Positions 35,473 to 45,449 are shown, numbered from the stretch's first letter. The stretch: 64,000 nt of DNA from Clostridia bacterium (GCA_017416185.1 JAFQDF010000005.1:44656-108655), one strand, 5' to 3'. Notes: a model not told the origin generated them from the sequence alone. Made by a program: numbers and translations.

Positions 35473-38400
35473 CTATTGAACTGTTATCGTATAGTAGTTA
35501 TATGATTCATCAATATACTGAACGCAGAAGGTATACGTACCCGCTGCAAGATCGGTTACGGATATCGTACCGTCGACTACAGCGTCGGGTTTAATTGCTT
35601 TTGAACCTTCAGCTTTTTTGATCTCGCTTGAATTTGAGTATTCGCCCATTGCATAGCGTATCATCACAAGTCCGTCAAGGCTGCCGAAGGTAACTATATT
35701 ACCGTTCTGTTCAAATGTCGGCTTCTTCTGTACAAGGTTATGGTGGAATACCTTAACGTAACCGTTTTCGTATTCTACAACTATGGTTATCATTCCCTCC
35801 TCGCGGTACTGGATGGTATAGCTGTCGGCATCCTTTATTACCGCCTTGTTTGAGAAGTTTCTCGCACCCTCGGCTCTCTTTGTGTTGCCGGGGGTATCAT
35901 ATTCGCCGTAGGCTGTTCTTATTACCTTGACACCGGGGATATTGCCGATAGTGACCTGAAGGCCGTTTACGGTAAAGGTCGGCTCGTCAACTACAAGGTC
36001 TACCTTGAACACCTCGTCGGATCGGGTAGTATCATCATATCTGACAAGCACCGTATGTCTGCCGGGGTTAGATACAGTGTAGGTATAATCGTGCTTTCCC
36101 GCTAACTTTGCCTTGGCGGCACTGAAGATATATCCGTTCTGCTTTATTTCAGCATAAGTGTCATAATCACCCTCGGCAATGAAGTAATCCTTTACACCGT
36201 AGAGGTTGTGAGTGGTTATACGCACACCGTCAACGCTTACTCTCTGCTTCATACGGGACATATCTACCGTACGAAGGTAGGTGGTGCCGTCGTTGAGCTT
36301 TATCCAGAAGGTGTATACACCGCCGTCAGGCATATTTCTGGTGTAAACATTATTTTCTGTATTCTCTGCTATAACGGATGCATCAATATCAACTCTGTCC
36401 ACGGCATTCTTAATGGAGGAAGAAGTTTCGTGTATACCGCTTGCATATCTGATGTGACTTATCTCGTCTGCGTGACCTATCATAACGTCATAGTCACGGG
36501 TGATTATTGAAGCCTTCTCATTTACCGTGGGCTTGGGGTCGTAGCGGTCGTACATTCCGTCTCCGTCGTAGTCAACGTTTGATACCCCACCGCTAAAGCG
36601 ATTTCCCTTGTGGTCAAAGAGGGTCTTATAATTAAGCCCGGTAGCAAATTTAACACCCTCGTAGCTTTCATTCTCTATGATGACAGTATCAAGTGTTCCG
36701 TAGAGCTTCAGGATCTGGGATCCCGTTCCGTTGAATATCACCGTACCCTCGCTTAGCTTACAGCGGTCTGCGGTATACATATCCACATTACCGCCTACCG
36801 TAAGTACAGCATCGTCATTCTGCATATACAAAGTACCTCTGGCACCTGCACCGGATACGTGTGACTTAACGGTAAAGTCACCCTTAACGGTAGTCCTGCC
36901 GTAGTTGTAACAGTCAATCACACAATCGTAATATCCGCTGCTTCCCAAAACAAAATCATCTACTGTAACAGAACCGTAGTTGTACACGTAGGTATGATAT
37001 CCTGATGTATTAAAGTATCCGTCGATCCTGAGATCACCGTAGTTAGTCAAGGGTGCATCCCTCAGATCAACGTTGCCGTTGATAATTACGTTCGCTCCCT
37101 CGGGAACGGTTACAGCGGCACGAATCACAAAATTGCCGATATATTCTCCTCCTTCAAGAACTACAGGGCCCTCTATACTTACGTTCTTGTAGTCGTTGCC
37201 CGGACAAAGCTTTCCACCTTCCTTGAGTACGGTATTACCGTCAAGGGGATTGCCACAGAGGTCAAATGTACCTGTTATAATCGCAGAGCCCTTGATACCC
37301 TCAGGATTGGTAACGGTAAGATCGTGACAGGCAAGTCCGTTTAAGCTCTGCTGCTCTGTTCCATTGAGTATTATCTCACCTGCACTGACACCGGAGTACT
37401 CGGCACTGTAAAACTCAATATCTCCGCCTAAACTGATAACCGCATCCTCGCTATCCATATACAAATGACCGTAGGTTCTGCCCGAACCGTTGGAGTTTGT
37501 GTAGAACATATCAATGTCACCCGATACGGTAAGTTTTCCGTGATTGTACAAGTCAGTATAGTAATAGTTATATGTGTTAACACGAACACTCAAGCTATCA
37601 CAGCTCATTTCACCGTAATTATCTACCCTCGAGCCCATAATAACGTCGCCGCATATTATAACTGTACCGTAGTTTGTAAGAGTACCTCCAAAGGTCAGGT
37701 TTCCGTTAATTATAAGGGTCTTACCATCCTCGACAGTAATACTATCGGCACTCATATTACCTGTATAGGTTCCTGAGAGTGTGTGGTCGCCGCTAAAGTA
37801 ATATTCCTTATAGTCGTTTCCGTCAACGATACTGCCGGTATCGGATATATAGGTCTTAAAGCCGTTATTGTCAAGGGGGTTACCGCCAAGATCGTATTCA
37901 CCTGTAACAGTTACGTTGTTGAGATATTTGATGCCCTCGGGATTGGTAACTATAAGGTTGTGACAGCCGAAATTTTTAAGCTCCTGCTGCCGTGTTCCGT
38001 TAAGAATAACCGTACCGTCTGTAATCGAGCACTGATGGCAGTTGTTAAAGTTACCTGCCAGCATCAGCACCGAGTCTTCACCGGACATATAGAAATACGA
38101 TGTGTTTGTGTAAGGTGCAATGTCCAGGTTACCGAGCACCTCTAAGATACCGTAGTTATAGAAATAGGTTTTGTTCGGAGCTTTATCCGCATTGACCGTA
38201 AGATCGGTACACTTAAGTCTGCCGTAGTTATATACATTGTTGCTTGCTTCACCTGCGTATAGATTTCCTGTTACGGTAAAGTCGCCGTTGTTATTGATGG
38301 TTGAATAATTAAGATTAAGATTTCCTCTAATATAAAGGTGTGTATTCTCTTCTACTGTCAGAACACCACCGCTTAAATTGATATCTGCGCCGTATTCGCC

Positions 38401-40473
38401 TTCAAGGGTAATAGCTTTAGTGATATTAAGCCGGCCGTAATCAGATCCGGATACAGGGTATCCATTACCGCTTATATTACAGGTAAAGCCGCTATTATCT
38501 ATGGGATTACCCTTAGGATCGTATCTTCCCCTTACGGTAATATCGGTCATATACTTAACGCCTGCGGGGTTGTCGATTATAATGTCGTATGCCGTAAACC
38601 TTGTAAGCTGCTGCACTTCTGTACCGTTAAGGGTAATAGTACCTGCCGTTATATCCATATTGGTACCGGTATCGCCTACGATAAAGTTACCGCCAAAGGT
38701 AAGCGTAGTGCCCGCTTCGTTCATATTAAACCACGAATAGTTATTGAAACGTATATCCTTATTAACGTTAAGCTCACCGCAGTTGACAACCTTAGAGGTC
38801 TTACCCTCAAAGGAGGAGGAACGGTGTCCGGTGATCTCAATCGAATCACAGTTTATTCTGCCGTAATTGTTTATAGTAGATCTGGGAGGTGTTCCGATAA
38901 GCGCACCCGAAATATCAAGCTCACCGTACACGTTAAGGGTAGCTCTGTCGCCTAAAGTTACACTTCCGTTGACCATAACGTTATGTCCCTCGGTCAAGGT
39001 AAGCGTACCGTAGGAGGATACCTTAATACTGCCGTTAAACACGGCGGGCAGATAGTACACGCCTGTCTCGATAATATCGGATTCACCCCTTGCAACTACT
39101 ACACCGCTTACAGTCCAGTCGCCGTGGTCGGCTACCTCTCTGAGTTCGGCAGGGATAGCTGCTACGTAGCTTCTGGCTTCCTCTATATATCTCTCATAGC
39201 TGATATCATCGTATATTGACTTAAATCCCTCTGCATAGGCAGTTCCATAAGTGCTGTTATGCTCTGCCAGCTTACAGAAGAAGCCGTAAGTCTCTTTGTT
39301 CATTGCAATATATGCGTTGAACAGATTGTCAAACTCCATTATCTTGTCCGAGGTAGAGATCTGAGCAAAGCTGTCAGCTTTATTATCAACGCAGGTTGCA
39401 AGGGTTCTTGTATAATCAGCCATAAGCACCGCAGAGATATAGGTCTCGTAATCAGCTCCCAGAACACCCTTAAGCACCACTGCGTTGAATATATCAACGG
39501 CTACGGTTATGAGGGATGTGATTTGAGGCAGACCCAACTTTCCACCCACTGCGGACATAAAGCCCTCGCCCATGCTTTCAATTATCTTCTTGTAATGAGC
39601 ATCCGCAAGATAGGTCTCGGAGAAGTATGCAACTGCTCCTGCCTTAAGCTGACTGCGGAGTCTGGTCATACCCGCATAGAGAAGGCTGTCACGGGGAGCG
39701 GTAGCGATAATATCATCTATCAGCTCTATCTGGGCATCCTGAGCCATAACCGTTGTCGCAAGAGCCGCTGCAAACTCAAAGGCATCAGCAAAACCGGAAA
39801 CAGACTCAAATACTATCTCAAGCTGAGCACCCATAGCGTTGCTGACCTCGGGAAGGCTATCCGAGAGATTTGTCGCAACAGTACCGAGATAATCAAAGGT
39901 GTTTTGCAAAATACCCTTGTACATATCATAGTCGGAATCAAGTATTCCCTGCTCTCTCAGGAGATCTGCGTACGCGTCGTTTGAATCCACAAGTTTAGTG
40001 AGTAAAGAGAAGTTCTTAACAAGCTCACTTGAATTCTTCGAGAAATCGGTAACGCTCTTCTTTGTGTCGTTTTCACTGAGTGTCTTGATAAACAGAGAGT
40101 TAGCAAGATCAATCTCGTTTTCAAACACAAAGTTCTGATAGTTCATATTGTTTGACAGATACTTGACTACAGACGTCATATCAGTAGCCTGACCGAGCAC
40201 CTGTGAAGCAACCGAAAGTCCGAAATGATCGGTGGTAACGTACTCTGCAAGTACGTTTGACACAAGCCCGGATGTGTCTGCCTGATACCTGTCTATATAC
40301 GTATTATTCTTTAAGTAATGGGGATAACTGTAAAACAGTTCGGAATAGTATATGTATTCTTCTGAACTTTCGTTATCACTATTAAGCATCTCCCCTGCCG
40401 AGACATACAACGACATAGGAACACTTGTTATGAGCATTATGATAAGTGTTAATAATGCGACAGTTTTTTTCAT
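35473..40473 (-). CDS. Giant helical plus beta-roll surface protein with C-terminal module
   Basis: A 1666-residue exported protein. Signal peptide (about 1-26); a helical domain with no match that I know (about 30-450); a long beta-solenoid-like region (about 455-1280) built from four large repeats of about 185 residues, each with NYG-L-V units and the strings ILNGTEQQ, VTNPEGIK and GNPLDNNGF; a calcium-loop motif DYDGDGMYDRYDP near 1300; and the four-unit C-terminal module (35476-36504). No LPXTG or SLH. The solenoid would suit a stalk or adhesin. ATG follows AAAGGAAAATAATT. No clear promoter lies between it and the terminator at 40501, so it may depend on readthrough from the parC operon. 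Confidence 0.8.
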   Translation of the reverse strand: MKKTVALLTLIIMLITSVPMSLYVSAGEMLNSDNESSEEYIYYSELFYSYPHYLKNNTYIDRYQADTSGLVSNVLAEYVTTDHFGLSVASQVLGQATDMTSVVKYLSNNMNYQNFVFENEIDLANSLFIKTLSENDTKKSVTDFSKNSSELVKNFSLLTKLVDSNDAYADLLREQGILDSDYDMYKGILQNTFDYLGTVATNLSDSLPEVSNAMGAQLEIVFESVSGFADAFEFAAALATTVMAQDAQIELIDDIIATAPRDSLLYAGMTRLRSQLKAGAVAYFSETYLADAHYKKIIESMGEGFMSAVGGKLGLPQITSLITVAVDIFNAVVLKGVLGADYETYISAVLMADYTRTLATCVDNKADSFAQISTSDKIMEFDNLFNAYIAMNKETYGFFCKLAEHNSTYGTAYAEGFKSIYDDISYERYIEEARSYVAAIPAELREVADHGDWTVSGVVVARGESDIIETGVYYLPAVFNGSIKVSSYGTLTLTEGHNVMVNGSVTLGDRATLNVYGELDISGALIGTPPRSTINNYGRINCDSIEITGHRSSSFEGKTSKVVNCGELNVNKDIRFNNYSWFNMNEAGTTLTFGGNFIVGDTGTNMDITAGTITLNGTEVQQLTRFTAYDIIIDNPAGVKYMTDITVRGRYDPKGNPIDNSGFTCNISGNGYPVSGSDYGRLNITKAITLEGEYGADINLSGGVLTVEENTHLYIRGNLNLNYSTINNNGDFTVTGNLYAGEASNNVYNYGRLKCTDLTVNADKAPNKTYFYNYGILEVLGNLDIAPYTNTSYFYMSGEDSVLMLAGNFNNCHQCSITDGTVILNGTRQQELKNFGCHNLIVTNPEGIKYLNNVTVTGEYDLGGNPLDNNGFKTYISDTGSIVDGNDYKEYYFSGDHTLSGTYTGNMSADSITVEDGKTLIINGNLTFGGTLTNYGTVIICGDVIMGSRVDNYGEMSCDSLSVRVNTYNYYYTDLYNHGKLTVSGDIDMFYTNSNGSGRTYGHLYMDSEDAVISLGGDIEFYSAEYSGVSAGEIILNGTEQQSLNGLACHDLTVTNPEGIKGSAIITGTFDLCGNPLDGNTVLKEGGKLCPGNDYKNVSIEGPVVLEGGEYIGNFVIRAAVTVPEGANVIINGNVDLRDAPLTNYGDLRIDGYFNTSGYHTYVYNYGSVTVDDFVLGSSGYYDCVIDCYNYGRTTVKGDFTVKSHVSGAGARGTLYMQNDDAVLTVGGNVDMYTADRCKLSEGTVIFNGTGSQILKLYGTLDTVIIENESYEGVKFATGLNYKTLFDHKGNRFSGGVSNVDYDGDGMYDRYDPKPTVNEKASIITRDYDVMIGHADEISHIRYASGIHETSSSIKNAVDRVDIDASVIAENTENNVYTRNMPDGGVYTFWIKLNDGTTYLRTVDMSRMKQRVSVDGVRITTHNLYGVKDYFIAEGDYDTYAEIKQNGYIFSAAKAKLAGKHDYTYTVSNPGRHTVLVRYDDTTRSDEVFKVDLVVDEPTFTVNGLQVTIGNIPGVKVIRTAYGEYDTPGNTKRAEGARNFSNKAVIKDADSYTIQYREEGMITIVVEYENGYVKVFHHNLVQKKPTFEQNGNIVTFGSLDGLVMIRYAMGEYSNSSEIKKAEGSKAIKPDAVVDGTISVTDLAAGTYTFCVQYIDESYNYYTITVQ

Positions 40474-40500
40474 AATTATTTTCCTTTATTGAGATATTTC

Positions 40501-40527
40501 AAAAAGGTGCCCCAAGGGCACCTTTTT
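40501..40527. terminator. Terminator upstream of the beta-roll gene
   Basis: A 12-bp stem AAAAAGGTGCCC with loop CAA, T-runs on both strands. It ends the parC unit or acts as an attenuator ahead of the gene at 40473. Confidence 0.8.
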
Positions 40528-40534
40528 ATAACTA

Positions 40535-40648
40535 TTAAGCTGCAAGATAATATATAACTGTCGCAATACTACCCAGTACCATAAGGGCGCAGAGAAAGAT
40601 GCACATTATACGTGCTGCAAGCTTTGATTTGTCGATATGTTTTTTCAT
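40535..40648 (-). CDS. Small single-span membrane protein, 37 aa
   Basis: ATG 40648 follows GGAGACAGAAAA and the frame stops at TAA 40535. The peptide has a basic N-terminus (MKKHIDKSKLAAR) and one hydrophobic helix (about residues 14-35). Its ribosome site, charge pattern and position directly before a terminator support a real gene at the end of the prfA-sua5-parC unit. It recalls very small clostridial membrane proteins of unknown role. Confidence 0.65.
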   Translation of the reverse strand: MKKHIDKSKLAARIMCIFLCALMVLGSIATVIYYLAA

Positions 40649-40755
40649 TTTTCTGTCTCCGATATTTGTAATTTATATGTATTACCTCACCCTCGTGTGA
40701 TGAGATAATATTCAAGCAAACTTCACGCGATTATGGATGCAAACACTTGTTTGCC

Positions 40756-42993
40756 TCATATTAATGATATCTGCTGAGCCTCAACGTCAAGCTCCTCGAG
40801 AGCCGTACCCGTTGCAGGTATCTTTGTCTTTTTGTATTTCTTGAGATTTGCATATTTTGATGCCTGATCGGTTATGGCTTCAACTATATGCTGATTTTTA
40901 CGAAGGGTATAAAGGGTTATACCCTGTGCAGAACGTGTGGTCTTTAAGGAGATAAGCTCGGAATTTACGATTATCGCCTTATTTATATTGGAGATAAGCA
41001 TTACGTCGGTAGGCTCAGTCTCCTTAATTGCCGCAACGATGGGAGAAGCATCAGAGAACGCTCCCACAAGCTTACGGCGGTTGTTCTTAGTCTGATAAGA
41101 GGTCAGCGGAACACGGGCACCCTTACCGTTTTTGAATATGAATATCATATTGTGGTTGGGGTTATACTCCTCAACGACCACCATACTGAACACCTTTTCA
41201 CCCTCGTCAAAGCCTAATTCAACGGGGATGAACTTACCGAACTCGGAAGCCTTGCAGTTGTCAAAGTCACATACCTTTGCCTTATAGGCGTTTGCCTTGT
41301 CGGTGAAGAAGATAAGCTCGTTTTGAGAGTTAGCATCTGCATTATAAACAATCTCGTCGCCATCCTTGACCTTCTGAACATCGCTGCCCTTGAGTGAAGC
41401 CATAGTGATCTTCTTGAAGTAGCCCTCACGGGTAAGAACGATACGGTAGTTGATATCCTCTACCTCTTCCTTGATCTCAAACTCCTCGATCTCATCATCG
41501 TAGATAAGGTCGGTACGTCTGTCCTGATGGTACTTCTTCTTTATCTCGCGGAGCTGGGATGCAATATAGTTCTTTGTAGCCTTCTCGCTTGCGATAAGTG
41601 CTTCAAGCTCTGCGATCTCCTTCTGCAGATCCTCGATCTCCTTGATGCGGTTCATAATATACTCGCGGTTAAGGTGACGGAGCTTGATTTCTGCGATATA
41701 TTCGGCCTGTACCTTGTCAACGCCGAAGCCCTCCATAAGGTTGGGGACAACATCCTTTTCAAGCTTTGTCTCACGGACTATCCTTATCGCTTTGTCGATA
41801 TCAAGAAGTATCTTTCCCAGACCCATTAAGAGGTGGAGCTTTTCCTGCTTCTTGTTAAGATCAAAGGTAAGCTCACGTCTTACACAGCCGACTCTGAACT
41901 TTATCCATTCCTCAAGTATCTGCTTAACGCCAAGCACCATAGGAGAGGAATCGATAAGAACGTTGAAGTTACAGCTGAACTGACTCTCAAGGGGAGTAAG
42001 CTTATATAGCTTGTTCATAACAAGGTCGGGGTCGCTTCCCTTCTTTAAGTCGATAGCTAACTTAAAGCCGTGGAGACCTATCTCGTCTCGCATATCCGAG
42101 ATCTCCTTGAGCTTGCCGTTCTTGTCGTTGACGATATCCGCAACGGCCTTGATTATCTGCTCGATGGTTGTACAGTAGGGTATCTCCAATATCTCAATAC
42201 AGTTGTTCTTCTTGTCATATTGCCACTTTGCTCGCATCTTAAAGCCGCCGTGGCCTGTCTCGTATATCTCACGCATCTTGTCACGGTTATAGATGATAGA
42301 TGCGCCTCCGGGAAAATCGGGAGCCTTGATGATATCAAGAAGCTGATCTACGGTAGTGGAGGGGTTACGGAGAAGCTGGATAGCTCCGTCACAGACCTCC
42401 GAGAGATTAAAAGAGCATATCTTTGACGCCATACCGACCGCTATACCCTCGTTGGGACATACCAGAACGTTGGGGAATGTAGTCGGCAATAATCTCGGTT
42501 CCTTCTTTGTGCTGTCGTAGTTGTCTATCATATCGACGGCATCCTTGTCTATACCCGAAAAAAGCTCCTGACATATTTCAGCTAACTTCACCTCGGTGTA
42601 ACGGGATGCGGCAAAGGCCATATCCGAGCTGTACTGCTTACCGAAGGAGCCCTTGGAATCAACCAAAGGATGAAGCAGAGCCTCGTTATCCTTGGTCAGA
42701 CGGACCATAGTCTCGTATATAGACATATCACCGTGGGGGTTATACTGCATCGTAGCACCCACCACGTTTGCGGACTTAGTACGGTTGCCCTTTAAAAGTC
42801 CCATCTTGTACATAGTAAAGAGAAGCTTACGGTGAGCGGGCTTGAAGCCGTCTATCTCGGGAATCGCTCTCGAGATAATAACGCTCATAGCGTAGGGCAT
42901 ATAGTTCTTTTCTATCGTTTCTGTTATCGGCTGTGGAGTGGCAGGAGCCGGAGGAAGCTGTTCTTTTATTTCTTCTTTCTTTTTTCTTGCCAT
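40756..42993 (-). CDS. parC: DNA topoisomerase IV subunit A (ParC/GyrA family)
   Basis: A 745-residue type IIA topoisomerase A subunit, which cleaves and religates DNA with a ParE/GyrB partner. The catalytic Tyr132 sits in AASRYTEV. The breakage-reunion domain runs to about 490, with a coiled coil of EIEDLQKEIAELEALI type, and the C-terminal part is a weak beta-propeller. The quinolone region reads NPHGDMSIYETMV, so the Ser83 position of E. coli GyrA is Met90 and Asp87 is Glu94. It lacks the long GyrA box-rich tail, favouring a ParC-like assignment. It begins 3 bp after sua5 stops; no B subunit is in the window. Confidence 0.88.
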   Translation of the reverse strand: MARKKKEEIKEQLPPAPATPQPITETIEKNYMPYAMSVIISRAIPEIDGFKPAHRKLLFTMYKMGLLKGNRTKSANVVGATMQYNPHGDMSIYETMVRLTKDNEALLHPLVDSKGSFGKQYSSDMAFAASRYTEVKLAEICQELFSGIDKDAVDMIDNYDSTKKEPRLLPTTFPNVLVCPNEGIAVGMASKICSFNLSEVCDGAIQLLRNPSTTVDQLLDIIKAPDFPGGASIIYNRDKMREIYETGHGGFKMRAKWQYDKKNNCIEILEIPYCTTIEQIIKAVADIVNDKNGKLKEISDMRDEIGLHGFKLAIDLKKGSDPDLVMNKLYKLTPLESQFSCNFNVLIDSSPMVLGVKQILEEWIKFRVGCVRRELTFDLNKKQEKLHLLMGLGKILLDIDKAIRIVRETKLEKDVVPNLMEGFGVDKVQAEYIAEIKLRHLNREYIMNRIKEIEDLQKEIAELEALIASEKATKNYIASQLREIKKKYHQDRRTDLIYDDEIEEFEIKEEVEDINYRIVLTREGYFKKITMASLKGSDVQKVKDGDEIVYNADANSQNELIFFTDKANAYKAKVCDFDNCKASEFGKFIPVELGFDEGEKVFSMVVVEEYNPNHNMIFIFKNGKGARVPLTSYQTKNNRRKLVGAFSDASPIVAAIKETEPTDVMLISNINKAIIVNSELISLKTTRSAQGITLYTLRKNQHIVEAITDQASKYANLKKYKKTKIPATGTALEELDVEAQQISLI

Positions 42994-42996
42994 ATT

Positions 42997-44013
42997 TTAC
43001 TCCTTTTTTAAATCAAGTATTTCAAAGCCTGCCGCGCGGATAAGTCGGTTCAGCACCGCAAGTCCTATCCCCTCGGAGGCCGTCATAGGGGCGTAGATCG
43101 TCTTGACTTCTTCTATATCGTCAAATTCTCTCAGCTTTGCAAAGAGATTTTTTGCCTGTTCCTTCGGGGAAGCCTTTGAACCGACAGGCATAGCAAATTT
43201 ATACTTTAAAAGCTCGGTATCCTCGTTATAGCAGAGTATTCCGCAATCTTTTTTATCCTGCAGGAACTCATATCTCATTTGGTCGCTGCCCTTCAGCAGT
43301 ACCACGTTTGCTCTTGGTGAATAATGCTTGTACATCATTCCGGGAGACTCGGGTCTTCCTTCGTGCTGATTCAATACGGCATCCGATATCTCTATATCGG
43401 GACATACCTCACGAAGCTCGTCCACGGTTATAAGTCCGGGTCGAAGAAGCTTTGCCTTAGGAGAAAGTGTGATAATAGTTGACTCAACGCCTATATCACA
43501 GTCATCCCCCGCTATTATCATATCTATACGGCCGCTTAGATCTCTTATTACGTGACCTGCCATAGTGGGGCTGGGCTTGGTGGAGAGATTAGCCGAGGGA
43601 GCGGCTATGGGTACGCCCGCAAGCTCGATTAGCGTATGAGCTACCCTATCGGCGGGAACGCGTATAGCAACCGTATCAAGACCGCCTGTTACCTCATAAG
43701 GAATGATATCCTTTTTAGGCAGGATAACGGTAAGAGGTCCCGGCATAAAGCGTTCTGCCAATCTATAATACGTTTCATTTGTATAGGCATATTGCTCTGC
43801 ATCCTCCGGCTTTGCCAGATGAATAATCAGAGGATTGTTTGAGGGTCTGCCCTTTGCCTCGTATATTTTCTTTGCCGCGGTAGGATCAAGTGCGTTTGCA
43901 CCGAGGCCGTAAACCGTCTCGGTAGGAAAAGCAACCAAACCGCCGTTCTTTATCCTTTCGGCAGCCTCTATCAATGTAGTATCGTTTATGTCGTTTATTA
44001 TTTTAGTATCCAT
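42997..44013 (-). CDS. sua5: Threonylcarbamoyl-AMP synthase (Sua5/TsaC)
   Basis: A 338-residue Sua5 enzyme making threonylcarbamoyl-AMP for t6A37 modification of ANN-decoding tRNAs. The YrdC/TsaC domain begins with GGLVAFPTETVYGLGANALD near residue 22 and KGRPSNNPLIIHL near 56, and the C-terminal Sua5 domain follows after PGMMYKHYSPRA. ATG 44013 is the family start; the frame to 44184 would add 57 residues translated from heptanucleotide repeats and is rejected. No ribosome site precedes the ATG, because the repeats begin 10 bp upstream. It lies between prfA and parC in one operon. Confidence 0.9.
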   Translation of the reverse strand: MDTKIINDINDTTLIEAAERIKNGGLVAFPTETVYGLGANALDPTAAKKIYEAKGRPSNNPLIIHLAKPEDAEQYAYTNETYYRLAERFMPGPLTVILPKKDIIPYEVTGGLDTVAIRVPADRVAHTLIELAGVPIAAPSANLSTKPSPTMAGHVIRDLSGRIDMIIAGDDCDIGVESTIITLSPKAKLLRPGLITVDELREVCPDIEISDAVLNQHEGRPESPGMMYKHYSPRANVVLLKGSDQMRYEFLQDKKDCGILCYNEDTELLKYKFAMPVGSKASPKEQAKNLFAKLREFDDIEEVKTIYAPMTASEGIGLAVLNRLIRAAGFEILDLKKE

Positions 44014-44022
44014 AGCATATAA

Positions 44023-44212
44023 ATGTACAATGTATAATGTACAATGTAAAATTGAGGTGATTTTTGACACTAAGGTGCCAAAAATTCCATTTAGTTGTAA
44101 GCTATATCTGTAGTGTAAAATGTAAAAATACAACAAATTGAAACTTTTCGACCTAAAGGAGAAAAGTCTCCTTTTATTATACATTATACATTATACATTT
44201 TACATTACAAAA
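44023..44212. repeat. Heptanucleotide repeats, ATGTATA family, inverted pair
   Basis: Units ATGTACA, ATGTATA, ATGTACA, ATGTAAA at 44023-44050 face ATTATAC (three times), ATTTTAC and ATTACAA at 44178-44212. The arms are reverse complements in the same 7-base register, and TAGTGTAAAATGTA near 44111 is a further partial copy. The element fills the whole prfA-sua5 gap. Confidence 0.8.
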
Positions 44213-44214
44213 CT

Positions 44215-45285
44215 TTAGTTTTGTTCAGCCTTAAGTCTCTCCGCCGCATCGGCTGTTGCAAGGGCGGTAAGCATTTCCTCGATATGTCCGTTTAAGAAGT
44301 TCTCAAGTGAATAAAGGGTAAGTCCTATACGGTGGTCGGTTACACGTCCCTGAGGATAATTATAGGTACGTATACGCTCGCTTCGGTCGCCCGTTCCTAC
44401 CTGTGCCTTACGCTGTCCTGCTATCTTGTCGTGTTGCTCCTGCGCCTTCATATCGTAGAGCTTGGAGCGAAGTATCTTCATAGCCTTGTCCTTGTTCTTA
44501 TGCTGGCTTCTTTCGTCCTGACACTCTACGACGATACCTGTAGGAAGATGATAAATACGTATGGCAGATTCGGTCTTGTTGATATGCTGACCGCCTGCGC
44601 CGCTCGATTTACAGGTCTCGATCTTAAGATCGGTGGGATTTATCTCTACCTCAACGTCCTCCATCTCGGGAAGAACAGCAACGGTTACTGTAGAGGTGTG
44701 GATTCGTCCCTGGCTCTCGGTCTCGGGAACACGCTGAACACGGTGAACGCCGCTTTCAAACTTAAGCTTGGAATAAGCACCGTCACCCTCGATCATAAAG
44801 GATATTTCCTTATATCCGCCGAGTCCTGTCTCGTTTGCGTTCAGTATCTCCGTTTTAAAGCCTACGGTGTCAGAGTACATCGAGTACATACGGTATAACA
44901 CAGCGGCAAACAGCGCCGCCTCGTCGCCTCCCGCACCTCCACGGATCTCAACGATAACATTCTTATCGTCGTTTTCGTCACGGGGTAAGAGAAGAACCTT
45001 AAGCTCCTCCTCGATTATGGGGAGCTTTTCCTTGTTTTCCTTGTATTCGGTCTCAACAAGCTCGCGGAGATCCTCATCGAGCTTCTCCGACAACATCTCC
45101 TGAGCTTCTTCGACAGCATCTGAGGCTGCTTTATATTCGCGGTATTTCTCTATAATGGGAGTAAGCTTCTTCTGCTCGCGCATAAGCTCCTTATACTTGT
45201 TCTGATCAGATACCACCTCGGGCTTGCTCAGCTCCTCAAGTATCTGCTCGTATCTTTTTTCTGCTGCTTCTAATTTATTTATCAT
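44215..45285 (-). CDS. prfA: Peptide chain release factor 1
   Basis: A 356-residue class I release factor. It has the GGQ loop that enters the peptidyl transferase centre ([17 protein letters not shown] near residue 225) and the RF1-type recognition motif PET in [18 protein letters not shown], which reads UAA and UAG. N-terminal helical domain and usual length. ATG follows GGAGATACAGT. It is first in a minus-strand unit with sua5 and parC and has its own promoter. UGA termination needs RF2, not seen here. Confidence 0.95.
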   Translation of the reverse strand: MINKLEAAEKRYEQILEELSKPEVVSDQNKYKELMREQKKLTPIIEKYREYKAASDAVEEAQEMLSEKLDEDLRELVETEYKENKEKLPIIEEELKVLLLPRDENDDKNVIVEIRGGAGGDEAALFAAVLYRMYSMYSDTVGFKTEILNANETGLGGYKEISFMIEGDGAYSKLKFESGVHRVQRVPETESQGRIHTSTVTVAVLPEMEDVEVEINPTDLKIETCKSSGAGGQHINKTESAIRIYHLPTGIVVECQDERSQHKNKDKAMKILRSKLYDMKAQEQHDKIAGQRKAQVGTGDRSERIRTYNYPQGRVTDHRIGLTLYSLENFLNGHIEEMLTALATADAAERLKAEQN

Positions 45286-45313
45286 ACTGTATCTCCAGAT
45301 ATATAATCATATA

Positions 45314-45342
45314 ATTATAACATAAATATTTATATTTGTAAA
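45314..45342 (-). promoter_or_regulatory. Promoter of prfA-sua5-parC
   Basis: Minus-strand TTTACA (45337-45342), 17 bp, TATAAT (45314-45319) with extended TGT. Confidence 0.7.
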
Positions 45343-45350
45343 GATAAAAC

Positions 45351-45377
45351 GAAGCTTTTCGCCAAACGAAAAGCCTC
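45351..45377 (-). terminator. Second terminator between the CAT/E2-like gene and prfA
   Basis: Stem GCTTTTCG/CGAAAAGC with loop CCAAA, followed on the minus strand by CGTTTTAT. Confidence 0.55.
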
Positions 45378-45381
45378 CATA

Positions 45382-45409
45382 ATTCCGCACTCCGCATTCC
45401 GCATTCCGC
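45382..45409. repeat. Heptanucleotide repeats, ATTCCGC family
   Basis: Four units ATTCCGC, ACTCCGC, ATTCCGC, ATTCCGC between two terminators. A further heptamer family, distinct in sequence from those at 2046 and 44023. Confidence 0.8.
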
Positions 45410-45417
45410 ATTAAATA

Positions 45418-45449
45418 TAAAATAAGTCCTCTTCCGAGGACTTATTTTA
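45418..45449 (-). terminator. Terminator of the CAT/E2-like gene
   Basis: A 12-bp stem AAATAAGTCCTC with loop TTCC, overlapping the stop codon at 45442, T-rich on both strands. Confidence 0.75.

Noticed and set aside
44014..44184. N-terminal extension of Sua5 by 57 residues
   Set aside because: The extension is translated heptanucleotide repeat; the family start fits ATG 44013.
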